Positions 1 through 10,435 of a stretch of 64,000 nucleotides of DNA are shown one piece after another. The translations under genes were made by a program, and so were the position numbers. The stretch covers positions 208,414,244 through 208,478,243 of the forward strand of contig NC_081411.1 of the NCBI RefSeq assembly GCF_030272615.1, read 5' to 3'. Origin of the DNA: Cryptomeria japonica. Lineage: Eukaryota > Streptophyta > Pinopsida > Cupressales > Cupressaceae. The number at the start of each line of letters is the position of its first letter. Position 1 is the first letter of the stretch. The notes below the pieces were generated by a model, which saw only the letters and a program-made list of their open reading frames with translations, had not been told where the DNA came from and made no database searches.

Positions 1-50
1 CAGTAGCCATAGGGGTAGGATCAGGATCCTCATGAGCAGCCATAAATTTC

Positions 51-405
51 TCATGATATGTCAAATAAAGTCAGCATTATGATTGCTAGGCTTCTTGACC
101 CATTTTTGAGGCTGAATTTTTTTGAAGCTATATACGTGGAGGAAGAGCACCCTGCAAGCATGTGACCAATCCTGTTGCAATGAAAGCATCTAAATGGAAG
201 GTCTTCAGAGTTTAAGTATTGAGTCCAAGTGTTGTGAGAGGAATGGATCAAGGCAGAATGGAGCCACTGAAATTGAATTCAGCTTCACAAAGGAGCCAAT
301 CCGCTCGATCATTTTCTTAATGAGCCCCAGATCCTGCATATTCAAAGGGAGATTAATCAGTCCGATCCAATCAGGAATGAAAGTCAACATAACAATAGTA
401 GGATG
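51..405 (-). pseudogene. LINE ORF1-like DUF4283/zinc-knuckle remnant
   Basis: Minus-strand fragment of the nucleic-acid-binding protein typical of plant LINE elements (a DUF4283-like part followed by a CCHC zinc knuckle). Reading leftward from about 390 it encodes IPDWIGLINLPLNM and then KKMIERIGSFVKL, the pattern of the DUF4283 core. The frame then shifts near 205-251 and continues to PFRCFHCNRIGHMLAGC, a CX2CX4HX4C knuckle preceded by the usual W-T-Q block. The downstream stop and the frameshift show it is dead. It runs off the left edge of the window, so the rest of the element is unseen. The protein would normally bind element RNA; here only the family is supported, not function. It could instead derive from a host-domesticated zinc-knuckle gene, which I think less likely. 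Confidence 0.6.
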
Positions 406-551
406 AAAGAAAGGAGACCAGGAGGAAATGAAAAGGCCCTCTTATTGTAGAACTAGGGACCATTGTGTTGCACATAAATGCAATCCTCATGATTGAAGCA
501 TGATACTTTGTAAGCCTTTCATCAAGTACCTTCGCTTATCCTAACACACTT

Positions 552-1322
552 TTTTATATTTTTCTGTTCTGAGTAGTTCTGGTAGGATGCACTTGTCAAT
601 TATCTTGTATTTAGGTTTTATGTCACTCCTCAAGCACATTATTTTCCTATTGCTTGCACATAGGCTCTATCCAAGAAGCCTTTGATCTTTTGATTCACAT
701 GGTTGTTATTAGAATTGGTTCTCATTTTACTGATGTCCTGTACTTTTCCAGATTGTAACATTGCTTATATGGGATTCTTATGATAATGCTGCTTAGCATG
801 ATTCACATAATTACTCTAGTGTGTGTTTTCATGTTTGTTTTCTCTTTTAAATTCAGGAAAAAGGAATATTTACATTGATAAAACTCATTTGCAATTCTGT
901 AGCTTTGATTCCAGAATATAATGGGACAACTACACAGTACAGTATTTTCTATTCTGAGTGGTTCTGTAAGTATACACTTACAAACTTTCTTGTATTTAGG
1001 TTGTATGCTGCTCCTTGTCAATCATGTTATTTTTCAAAGTCTTGTATATAGGTCTATCCAGGAAACCTTTGATATGATTGTTATTAGAGATAGTTCTTTA
1101 TTTTGCTGCTGTTGGTGAACTTTTCCAGATTGTAACTTTGTTTATGTGGGATGTTTGTGAATCTGTGATAGTCTTGTATTAATATGATTAATGCAATTAC
1201 TCTATTGTTTATTTTCTTGTACATTTTTTTTTCAAATATTCAGGAAAAAGGAGCATTTATGTTGGTAAAACTTGTTTGCAATTCTGTAGCTTTGGTTCCA
1301 GAATATCAAAAGGACAGATACA
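552..1322. repeat. Two-copy tandem duplication, period about 386 bp
   Basis: Two diverged copies (552-937 and 938-1322) share many blocks in the same order: a TTCTGAGT block, TCTTGTATTTAGG, TTTTCCAGATTGTAAC, and a final ATTCAGGAAAAAGG followed by a roughly 65-bp well-conserved block. That last block looks exon-like: it follows a pyrimidine-rich tract ending in CAG, and in one frame most differences between copies are conservative (KGIFTLIKLICNSVALIPEY versus KGAFMLVKLVCNSVALVPEY). I do not recognise the peptide. It may be a duplicated exon of a lost gene or simply a repeat. Confidence 0.55.
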
Positions 1323-2109
1323 CATGGATCTTGTCTAATCACTGGTTGATACCTGGATTCCGGAGAATCTTCCTTTGGTTCCTTGATTGATACTATGTCA
1401 TTCTCTTGTATGTTTACTTCTTTGTCTCCATTTTGTCAGAAAGAGAACTAACATGTTGATCCTTATTTCCTAGAAGCTGGAAAATATTTTGGAATCTTCA
1501 TTTCCCCTCTTATCCACAGTTTTGCACATATTTTTTAAGTGATTCCCTTGAAGGTCAATTAATGCTACTTTAGGTGTGAGTTTGTCTTTGTGCCTGGGCT
1601 CTGAGCGAGCATTTATTTTGAGTTTTAGTTCCTCCTTTTTCTCTCTTGTAAGTTATCCTGACTCAAATTACAGGTATTAGATCCCAGTTATACCTTTTTT
1701 AATATCGTGTGCAGAAAAGTGTTAGACGTTATAAATTCTATATTGCAAAGCTATAATATTGTAGTTCCATAATCAGGGTCTTGAGCAATTTGATGTTGGA
1801 CAGTTCAAAGATCAGTGAAAGATTGTGCCATCAAGCAAACCTTTGCTAAGAATATTGGATAATTAATACTTTAAATGAATTGCATTTGTAAAGGTATTTG
1901 GCATTTGCAGTAGCACTTAAACATCTTCTTGCATATCATCTTCTTGGAAATGTAGAGGTAGACTAGAAAGCGTAAAACTGATGGGTGGGGATTATTGTAG
2001 TTGACAGTTCAGATTTTAGGGACCAATGTTTCAAGTTTCAACAATAACCGGACACCTGTAAAAGATTAAAAAAGAATAATTCACCTTTGTCCCTGAACCA
2101 TGCTGCCTC
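1323..2109. other. No recognisable feature
   Basis: Sequence between the tandem duplication and the left TSD of the long copia LTR. It is moderately AT-rich, with no long reading frame, no motif I recognise and no obvious internal repeat. Confidence 0.4.
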
Positions 2110-2184
2110 TTTAGTGTTGAGTATTTTGTCATTGATGTCAAAGGTCAGTTGTTGAGAATCTGAGATTTAGAATTTGAATTGAAG

Positions 2185-2330
2185 TTTCAGTTGAGTTGCT
2201 TGCTGGCTTGGTTCAGCTACTTGGTTGCCTGCTTGAGCTGCGTGGGTATGTGCTTAAGCTGGTTGAGTGTCAGTTTGAGCTGCTGGTCTGTTTACTTGAG
2301 CTACTTGGGAGGTAACTTGAGCTGGATGCT
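2185..2330 (+). repeat. Degenerate TTGAGCTGCTTG short repeat in U3
   Basis: About ten diverged repeats of a 12- to 20-bp unit built around GAGCTGCTTG, GAGCTACTTGG and TGCTTGAGCTG. The related LTR at 35425 has a short version (near 35541-35590). Repeats in U3 of LTRs are often promoter or enhancer-like, but no function can be read here. Confidence 0.5.
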
Positions 2331-3357
2331 TGTTTTCTTAGTGCCATGTTAGAGTTTACTGCCTTGTCATCAGCTTTATCTTCAAAGTACGCATTCTTCA
2401 TTTCTAGTCAAGAGTTTATTAAACTTTAATGTTTCATTTTGTCCTATATGTGCCCGTAATTTCTTATGTTATTTGGATCTCTTATGAAGCTAAAAGAAAT
2501 GAAATCGTTTTCTACCTTATACACGTAATGTGCTCTGAAGGCATCGAATATTTCTATGGTCGTGACTTCTCTGTTACAGCAAGATTTTGGCACTTTGTTT
2601 TTGTGTGGGGTAGCTGTGTAACCTTTTTTTTTGAATCAGGAAAGTGAAATATACATGTACGGCATGATGAATTGGGTTTGCAGATTATTATGTGTTGAAA
2701 AATTGTTCTCTACTCGGCAAACATGGGGAAATGATTGCTTTCTTGAAACCATTTCACTCCTCATATCGTGCTGAGATTGCTATTCACCGTGAGAAATAGA
2801 GACATATTATTATTTCTAACGCCTTTATGATGATATTCGTGAGCTGTTTTGTAACCTGTGCAAGTCGTGTTTGGCGCAAGAAAACGATAAGTCCGTTTAG
2901 AAGGGCCCTGATATAACGTGTCGGCTGTGATTTTTTGGTTGTTCTGTTTTTCTGGCAAGCTCGAGGAAGTTTATTCTTCCGAACATTTGTTCATGACTTT
3001 TAAAAGACAGGATGTAGTAACTCTTTTCTGAGTATGACCAGTGATGTGTAAGTGGCTAAAAAACCATCTCTGCAATGTTTGGTTTGTGTGTGTTTTTTTG
3101 TTTAATAAACATGTGTTGAAGCTTCTTGTGGACAATGGAACAGGTGTAATATGTTTATGCGTATAAACAAAAGATACAGGTGTAGTTGTGGGTGAACAGA
3201 TTTCTTTGAAAACGTTTTTTCGTTTGAAGGTAAAAAGCTCTTAAAAAAATGTATGATGATTTAATTTTTTTTTGGGATGCCTATTCAGGGTGATGGAATC
3301 GAAGTGATTAGAATGCAGATAGTGCTGGAACGGAGTCTTTTGATATATAGATATACT

Positions 3358-4286
3358 CTAAGTCACCAGGTTTGGCTGAATTTCAACCTTGAAGTTCAAA
3401 ATTCGCCGAACTTGAAACATTCTGCAAAAACCCTAAAAAATTCGATTAAATTCAATTAAATTCGAATTAAAGTTTAGGGTTGCCGAAAAAGGTTTTTTTC
3501 GCTTGCGTTTTAGGGTTTCGTTGCGGTTTTAATAAATAGGGCGCCACTGGAGTTGCAGTCACACCCACGGGAGTCGCCATTGCCCACGCTAGCAACTGCT
3601 ACCAGTCCGCCACGCTCACGGGAGTCGCCCAGTCCGCCCTGCGCCCATGGAAGTTGCAGTTCGCTTGGCGCCCACGGGAGTTGCAGTCCGCCCAGTCCAC
3701 CACGACGCCAGCCCGCCACGTCCGCAGGATCAATGAATCGTGGAAAGGAGATTACTCTTCAGTGGTGGGAGGAATGGGTGAAAACCATCGATTTGATGAA
3801 ATATTGCTCCGTATTCGTTAAACATATTTATTAATATATAAAGATAATGATTAAAGGTTCGATATACTTTAGTTGTGGTGAGCCCCCCACCCCGAAGATA
3901 ATGTATTAAAATTATGATAGATGTATTTTTAATTTAGTAATGTATAAAGATGATGTGTTATAAATTCATAATATATTTTTATTTCCAATAATTTTAATTT
4001 AATTTAGTAATGTATAAAGATGACTTGTTATAAATAATTTTTATTTCTGGAAAATAATATTGAAAAATTAATTGCTCAATTAATTGATTTTTCAATTTTA
4101 ATTTCAATTAGGAAGAATTTAATATAATATTATAGATATATTACATATATTTATTAAAAATTTTAAAAAATTACATATGGCGAATTTAATTTGAATTTTA
4201 TACATTTCGAATTTTTTCCTCATCGAACTTCATTCGAATTTCAAAGCTGTCGAACTTTGAATTCGAATTCGAACCTGGTGACTTAG
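3358..4286. mobile_element. Non-autonomous hAT-type DNA transposon
   Basis: A 929-bp insertion inside the copia LTR. Both ends carry the 15-bp terminal inverted repeat CTAAGTCACCAGGTT, and weaker inverted similarity rich in AATTCGAA continues inward. It is flanked by a perfect 8-bp duplication GATATACT (3350-3357 and 4287-4294), the TSD length of the hAT superfamily. No transposase is encoded. The interior has a GC-rich repeat block (3540-3725) quite unlike the AT-rich ends and surroundings, then an AT-rich right half. Removing the element and one TSD restores a continuous LTR. Assignment to hAT rests on the 8-bp TSD; other superfamilies with 8-bp TSDs are possible. Confidence 0.8.
3540..3725. 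repeat. GC-rich degenerate repeat block inside the hAT-type element
   Basis: Repeated motifs ACGGGAGTCGCC, CACGGGAGTTGCAGTC and CAGTCCGCC recur at roughly 20-50 bp spacing. Base composition is strongly different from the rest of the transposon. A reading frame passes through (3553-3834), but its Pro/Ser-rich product only reflects the repeats and is not a credible gene. It could be cargo captured from elsewhere. Confidence 0.6.
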
Positions 4287-5122
4287 GATATACTTATACA
4301 GTGCTGTTTTAGAGTTTCTTTTATAACAAATCGGCATACTTATATAGTGCTGAGACTGTGGCTATGTATGATATAGTGCCATGTTGATTCTCTTTTTGGA
4401 TGTTCATTCTGTTTTGGTTTAAAAGAGTACATCTGGATGAAAAAGGACGATGAGATTACAGTCAAATTTTATTTTCAAAGCTCTGTGAAAAGGATTTCAG
4501 ATGTACAGATTTTCAGATGAAACAAAGTTGGGTCATTAGATACAGAGAATTCTCTTTGACCCTCTGCAGTTTATGGTGTATGGCAAGTCAACACAGTGTA
4601 ACATATCACTAGGGGTTGGATATACAAATGTGTAGGAGATAAACATGAAAGGTGTTGAAAAAGCAGTATGCTGGATTCAATAGAGTATGATACATTTTGA
4701 TTTAATAATGGCATATCTGAGTATTTGAGGATGAAAATGCTGAAGGCTATTTGTGACTGATATTTAGTTGAATACTTTGAAGAAGTGAGTCAATTTTTTT
4801 ATTAAAGTGTTTACAGTAATGTATTTCTGAGTTGGTGCTCAATCTGAGCTTGGTGGCTCTGTGGATCAGATTTAGTGCTCTTTGAGAGTTGAAGCTCTAT
4901 GTGAGTTGGTGCTCACCTTTGTAATTTTGGGTTGGTGCCCAGTTGTTTATGAAAGCTACTTTGTGCCATGGTTTTTTACCCAAAAGGGTTTTCCACGAGA
5001 AAATTTGTGTTTGTGTTACGATGCTTGCTCTCATCAAGCTTTATATGATTTTGTGTTGTTAATAATTTTAAAATACTGATTCACCCACCCCGCTCACTAT
5101 TTTCTGTGTGCTCTTCATTTAT

Positions 5123-6130
5123 ATACCCACTTTTTTGCCTTATGGTCCTTATCTTAAAAAATGTGAAGAAAATTATTATTTGAATATAATTACTTAAAGT
5201 TCCTAGGCAGTGATCTTTCTAGTCATTATATTGAGACAAAGTCACAAATGTACTGGCTAAAAATCCATTAAGCCTACAGATCAGGGCATATTTGTCATAA
5301 CTTTTCTAATGTGTTTAAATACAGAGATTCTCTTACCTTAAAAGTGAGAAGTCAATACAGAAGCTTATATTGAGTTTCTAATTTTCTTGGGTGTAACACA
5401 TGATCTTATAAATTTATTTTATAGGTTAATTGACTTGTGCAAGAATTGAATAGCAGGGGCCTGAGTTATTGCTGACCACATGAATAGAAACTGGTGTTAT
5501 TCAAGTTTTTGGAGATAGGAAAAGAGAAACAGCAGAAAATGGGAACATCTAGGATCTAGAATTACTAATTAGGATGCAGCAGCAATAGCTTGGGTACAAA
5601 AAAGCTGTAAACTTGAAATGAATCGGAATACGCTGTGTAAAAGGAAGCAAAAGATTCAACAGAAAATGGTGCTGTCTGCAGGAAATCATTTTCATTTCGG
5701 TTTCAAACACACATATGTAGATAATACCACTCAACATATCTGTAAAAACTCACCATTGTCACTGAAAATTCTCTTTTAAGAGATGAGAAATTACTATTAG
5801 GGTTCAGAAATTATTGCATGTTGGTGGCCAGAAGAAACTATTCCAAGTTTTTGGACTCGGGAAAGGGAAATGGAGAAAATGGGTTTTCAAAATGTTTATT
5901 AGAGGCCCTGTACAACTTCTTCATCAACCAACATCCACAAAATCCTCTAGAAAAAAATAAGATTTAGGTAGTACACTACTGCATGAATGGATAGGTGGAG
6001 TTGATTATTCCACCTGTAAAGTTATTTCAATTTCAATTAAAGAACAAGTTATGAACTATGTATGCTATAAATGTATATGAGGAATTATGTTGAAGTCTAA
6101 TAATTCTGATTTTATCTGCAGGTCTGAAAG
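5123..6130. other. No gene; weak imperfect repeat
   Basis: No coding region recognised. Segments near 5495-5540 and 5835-5880 are similar to each other (both contain CAAGTTTTTGGA followed by GGGAAA/GGAAAAG and GAAAATGG), suggesting an old local duplication. Confidence 0.35.
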
Positions 6131-6195
6131 AGAGAGATCATTTTATGTTTTCTATGTCTCCTCCAAATGAATTCTATTGGTATATATATCATTTA

Positions 6196-6271
6196 GGCAA
6201 CCGGTCAATTGGTGTATTGACTGGTCATGCCTTTTAGGCATGACCGATCAATGCACCCATTGATCGGTGCC
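6196..6271. repeat. Left terminal hairpin (inverted repeat, about 35-bp arms)
   Basis: Arms run from GGCAACCGGTCAATTGG and GACTGGTCATGCC to the matching GGCATGACCGATCAATG and TTGATCGGTGCC, separated by TTTTA. There are a handful of mismatches and one bulge. It would fold into a long stem in single-stranded DNA or RNA. A hairpin with related GATCAAG/TGATCGGTCATG sequence sits at the other end (8678-8731). Confidence 0.75.
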
Positions 6272-6299
6272 TTTGTAATTATACTATTAACACAAGGCT

Positions 6300-6620
6300 G
6301 TTTATCGGTTCAAAACCTCGATAGCATATTGTAATATAATATAATGATTGATCAAGATAATGAATCGGTTCATGTAAACACCGATAATTCAAAATGCACG
6401 ATGTATGTAATCCAACCGGTGCAGTTGTTAACCACTGTTAATTCCAAATGAAGCGGTGTATGTATTAAGCCCGATAACAAATATGCCCGATGATTAAGCC
6501 CGATAACAGATGTGGATCGGTGCCAATAGTTATGCACCCGATAGCAAGTATGTATCGGCTAATAACCCGATAACTTATAGCATTTAATATGCTAAGCAAT
6601 GTTTGTAAAATCCGATAATC
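6300..6620. repeat. Left subterminal TATCGG/CCGATA array
   Basis: Repeats of TATCGG, CCGATA and ATCGGT in both orientations, spaced roughly 15-40 bp. Such arrays are typical transposase-binding subterminal regions in hAT and CACTA elements. That role is inferred. Confidence 0.6.
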
Positions 6621-6696
6621 ATATGCAATATAAGTTTAGACATGAAGCATGTAAATAACAGAACAAGGAAGGTTAGAAATATCTTATCTTGCATAA

Positions 6697-7085
6697 GCTA
6701 CCATGCATTAACACCACCTTCTATCAATAATGCCCCAAATGGGTTGGAACTTTGTTGGATCTTCCTTGTAGTAGTCTTGGATGTTGCCCATTGGATTTTT
6801 CTTACCATCCATCTAGTGCAAAACCCTGACTAAAGGCTCTTAAGTTTTTAACACCTAAAATCAATATAAAGTTGCAATTAAAAATAAAATTTCTCCCAAT
6901 CAATGTTGTCTTTGTCCCCCAAGAGAAGATCAAGGTAATGTGTGTTGCAAGGGTCCAGAAAAGTGATGGGTGTCTCTCTTAAAGAATTATCCTGTGACCA
7001 CATATGTTGCTGCGTTATCTATTATCACTTGAACCATGTTCTCTATGCCGACCTCTAGTACAACCTCCAACATTTTACTCAAATT
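6697..7085 (-). pseudogene. hAT transposase fragment (DUF659-like and following region)
   Basis: On the minus strand, 7085-6991 encodes EVGIENMVQVIIDNAATYVV, matching the DUF659 pattern of a (V/I)G-N-VVQVVTDNA-NYV block. After a frame change about 6940 reads LFWTLATHITLIF, the position of the FWTPCAAHCLDL motif. About 6812-6697 reads DGKKNPMG then FQPIWGIIDRRW, the IFEIIDRRW block upstream of the hAT C-terminal domain. Stops and frameshifts separate the pieces, so it is dead. An intact protein would cut and paste the element's DNA in the nucleus. A second fragment of the same family lies at 25929-26330. Confidence 0.65.
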
Positions 7086-8231
7086 CTCTATACAATATTG
7101 ATGTATATATGCTTGAATATAGATATCATAAGTTTAACAGCCTTTTACCATAATCCTGTAGTACAACATTCATAAGCTAACCCTGCATCCAACCAGTAAA
7201 TACAATTCTAAATAACAATCCCTGATAAGCTTGTAATTTTTGTTGTAGGTGAGAAAATATTTTTCTAAACCTGTTCCACAACATTATTTCCTTATTGGGT
7301 GTGTGACCTTCATTCTAATCAATTATTTTTCTAGCGAATCCTCTCTTTTGTTGTACTTTTTTTTTAGCATTGTACTGTCCATAGAGTATGAACTCTTACA
7401 TGATGCTTCTACACTGTTCAGTCTTATCTGTTTATAACTTTATACATAAAATTCAAGAACTGATATATAATATGATTTCTGACCAAGCTCTTAAAGAGAT
7501 ATATTTAGAATCTGCCTGAGATAGTTATTCCTTCTTCTATGTGTTTAAGTGCATATAGAAGCGTGGAGATTGGTGGTTTGACCAAGTCAAAAGTTGATAT
7601 AAACACCATGCAGTTTCAATTCCATTTGCATTCATATATATCACCTATTGTCTAAACTTAAACTTCTATCACTTCATTTCATTCATTCTTGTCTTCATCT
7701 GCATCTTTTGATTATGTTCCCAAGCAAATTATTTTTCTTATTGGCATGGTTGCCAAGAGATGGCTATGGTATTGGTACTGGTACATCATTTTTTGAAATA
7801 ATGCTATACAAGCTGTGCGGGATGGACTGGAATAGATATTAGAAGAGGATCGAAAAGAATGATGACAATGAATTGGCTTTTGAAGATGCAAGTACAGGTC
7901 ACACAACTATATGCTTGGGGGAATAATATGCTACATAGACAACTGGAAGATAGGGCAACACTTTGGTAAAAACATAAGCTGTTGTCGTGTGAACTAAGAA
8001 ATATCTAGAACGGAAAATCTAGGGAAATCAGAGGCATTGCCAATTGCAATGACAACAGTATATCCTGAGACAGGTCTTGCAAGGAAATATGTCTTAGAGG
8101 ACATTTCACGAAGGTGAAAGCATATCTTACACTGGGATATCCCAGTGCCAAAAAGATGTGTAAAGGGTTCACAACAGGATGAAAAGGCATAAATGGCGGT
8201 TGATGGTGTTAATTCATGATAGCTTCGGTAA

Positions 8232-8282
8232 GATAAATGATTGAATGAGAGATAAATGAAGTCTCTCATTCAATCATTTATC
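8232..8282. repeat. Perfect 21-bp inverted repeat with 9-nt loop
   Basis: The arm at 8232-8252 begins GATAAATGATTGAATG. It is perfectly complementary to 8262-8282, with loop TAAATGAAG. It lies between the transposase side and the right TATCGG array of the palindromic element. The arms are AT-rich, and no T-tract follows that would suggest a terminator. Confidence 0.85.
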
Positions 8283-8379
8283 ATATTGATAATTATGATG
8301 AAAACCTTCCAGCAATTAATCCTTCATTTGATAGCTATTCTACATTTGCATATAATTAATCTATTCAGTTCGATCAAAT

Positions 8380-8660
8380 GCTTAACATCGATAATCATAC
8401 TATATCATTGTTTATGTTCATCGATTACTAAATCATGCTAATGCATTCCGATTTGTATCGGTTAACATAATTGATGATAAACAAATGATTAATCGAAAAC
8501 TGATTGATATCAGGTTATATGTGCACCGATTAATATCGGGTGGCATGATAAAGTTACACTGATATTTATCGGTTATTAAGGTTAAGCATACACCGATAGT
8601 TATCGGTTGTTAAAGCATAAACATATACCGGTTGGCATTGGTAATTAATATGCATCGTTT
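8380..8660. repeat. Right subterminal TATCGG/CCGATA array
   Basis: Mirror counterpart of the left array, with TATCGG, ACCGAT, CACCGATAG and ACCGGTT motifs at short intervals in both orientations. Confidence 0.6.
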
Positions 8661-8677
8661 GTTATTAGCAAAGAGGC

Positions 8678-8731
8678 ACGATCAAGTAATGTCTTGATCA
8701 GTCATGACCGATCAAGGCATTGCTTGATCGT
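8678..8731. repeat. Right terminal hairpin with 27-bp arms and no loop
   Basis: The arm ACGATCAAGTAATGTCTTG... (8678-8704) abuts its complement (8705-8731), with three mismatches in 27 and no spacer. It is related in sequence to the left hairpin. A TATA-like TATGTATATATATC follows at about 8743-8756, oriented outward from the element. Confidence 0.75.
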
Positions 8732-8899
8732 ACCCCGCTTGCTATGTATATATATCGAATTGCATTCGTGAGAAAGGACATAGAAAATAACAAATGCTCC
8801 TCTCACCTGCCACACAAAAGAAGATAGTCAGATTCATATGTTAATTCAGTAATATATAGAACAAGATAATATTAAATAGAATATAACTTGCATATTGAA

Positions 8900-9569
8900 T
8901 GTAAATTGAACATCATTTACAGATGGACTGTTCTAGTGGAAGACACAATAATGGCTGGGCATGGATTCACATAAGTGGTTTGTGAGTGCAAGATAGAAGA
9001 TGCATATAGGCAGATCACTAGATACTTTGATGTGCGCAAAGCAGTGCTGGTCCAAGCAATACATATGGCGGTTGGCATCGATTGATGGAAGGAAAGACAC
9101 ATTCATGACAGTCGGGTCTATGAACTCTTTTTAAAAAATATAGTTTAGGCCACTAGATGGAAGACCCAAGCAGAAGTAATTGCTGAACATTTTGTTCACT
9201 TTGAAACTCAGTTTGCATGCAATTTCTGTGATTGCTAGAATCTCCATCCCGTTGACGAAGGGTCTCATTGCTTGTTTATTTGATGCTGCTACACTTGGGA
9301 ATAAAAAGTCAATCACTGCTTAAGCGTTGTGTCTATTCAAGGAAGGGTTGGACAACAAAAATATGGAATCATTCGTCAGTAGCAACAGGGATCTGCTGTC
9401 CTCCTACAAATTGTGTGGGTGGTTGAGCTAGTTGAGGGTTTATATTACTCAATGTATCGGGAGCCATGGCTATTTCAAATATAAGCTTGGGAAGAGCATT
9501 TGTAATCCTTTTTGTTGTATCAATGGAAGGGCACTTACCCCTTGGTAGTGCTTATTTATCAAAAAAAAA
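8900..9569 (+). mobile_element. Probable 5'-truncated LINE 3' end with poly(A)
   Basis: The segment ends with TTACCCCTTGGTAGTGCTT, then ATTTATC and an A-rich tail at 9559-9569, the form of plant LINE 3' untranslated ends. Upstream sequence (from about 8900) has short reading frames only and no domain I can name; the 5' border is a guess. A processed transcript or SINE tail are alternatives. Confidence 0.4.
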
Positions 9570-10145
9570 AAGAAAAATTATAAAGAATGAAAATTAAAAT
9601 ATTAAATATTAAATATTTAAAGCTATAACTCGTTGTACATATAAATAATTTTCTGTATATAATATATAATTTTTTAACAATAATATAAAAATTGAAATCT
9701 ATAAGAATAATTTGTAAATAATAAATATTGAAACTAACTAATTTATTAATTAAAATCTTAACATTTTTAATAAATTTAACAAAGTTAAAAAAATAAATTA
9801 TTGCAAGATATTGGAATGCACATGCACTATCTTGTAGAATATGTTTGACTAGAAATTTTAGTTGAGTATAATGTTTAATAATTTTATTTTGTTTTCTTCT
9901 TACAACAAAAGTAAAACCTAACCACAGTTGTTGATATTTCAAATTTTTAGTGATTGGTTTAATATTTTAAAAACTTAAGCTTGAACATACATGAGAAGAG
10001 TAAGAACTCAAATATAAGTAGCCCACCCTAATGTTGGGAGAGCCTCTTTCTATATGATATAGTAGTTGGATTGGATCAAATTGAGGTTTAGATGAAGGAA
10101 AGTGAGAACCACCCTTTAGATGCCTTTCAATTTGAAACTACTTCA
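9570..10145. other. AT-rich spacer without a gene
   Basis: Strongly AT-rich up to about 9960. A long minus-strand frame (9559-9942) encodes only low-complexity F/I/K/Y-rich sequence expected from composition. Nothing else recognised. Confidence 0.5.
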
Positions 10146-10435
10146 ATTGAGTGGTTTGATCAATTACACAGGAGGCTTATTTGTTCACCTCAAACCCATT
10201 CATGAGGTTTAGTCATGGGAAGCTATAGACCATTCATGGCAGGCCTAGAAGAATAGAAACACTTGGCAATGCAAATCTATTTGGTGGCTAATTGAGTGGT
10301 TTGATTAATTGCAAAGGAGGTTCTTTTTTGAACGCCAAGCCCACTTATGGGGTGTATTCATGGGAACTTATATAGACCATCCATGGTAGGACTAGAAAAG
10401 TATAGACATTTGGCGATGCAAATCCTTCGGTGGTT
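10146..10435. repeat. Tandem duplication, period about 145 bp
   Basis: ATTGAGTGGTTTGATCAATT at 10146 recurs as ATTGAGTGGTTTGATTAATT at 10291. Each is followed by matching blocks (GGAGG, AAGCCCA/AAACCCA, ATGGGAA, AGACCATYCATGG, GCAATGCAAATC). Two diverged copies. Confidence 0.65.

Larger units (their letters stand above)
2115..5117 (+). mobile_element. Solo LTR of a long-LTR copia family, with nested hAT insertion
   Basis: Starts TGTTGAGTATTTTGTCATTG, a typical start of this copia LTR family. It ends in a U5-like part containing GTTGGTGCCC, ACCCAAAAGGGTTTTCCACG and CTGATTCACCCACCCC before the final TTCA. Flanks TTTAG (2110-2114) and TTTAT (5118-5122) form an imperfect 5-bp TSD. Without the nested element at 3358-4286 the LTR is about 2.07 kb, close to the 2.0 kb of the related copy at 35425-39116, which shares the same U5 motifs. 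There is no primer-binding site or coding region next to it, so it is best read as a solo LTR left by recombination between two LTRs. Confidence 0.75.
6130..8815. mobile_element. Palindromic element with hairpin ends and TATCGG arrays
   Basis: The two ends are inverted copies of each other. From the left: GCAGGT, GTTTTCTATGTC, GGTATATATATC, then a hairpin. From the right, read in reverse: GCAGGT, ATTTTCTATGTCC, GATATATATACATAG, then another hairpin. Inside each end lies a subterminal array of CCGATA/TATCGG motifs (about 6300-6620 and 8380-8660). The middle contains a minus-strand hAT transposase fragment. This architecture fits a DNA transposon with complex subterminal repeats, probably hAT-related. 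I could not find a convincing TSD at the GCAGGT ends, so exact borders and class are uncertain. Confidence 0.5.

Noticed and set aside
3553-3834. 93-codon frame rich in Pro/Ser
   Set aside because: It is the translation of a GC-rich repeat block inside a non-autonomous transposon; the repeats dictate the composition.
9559-9942. 127-codon minus-strand frame
   Set aside because: AT-rich, low-complexity F/I/K/Y composition, no domain or start context; expected by chance in such sequence.
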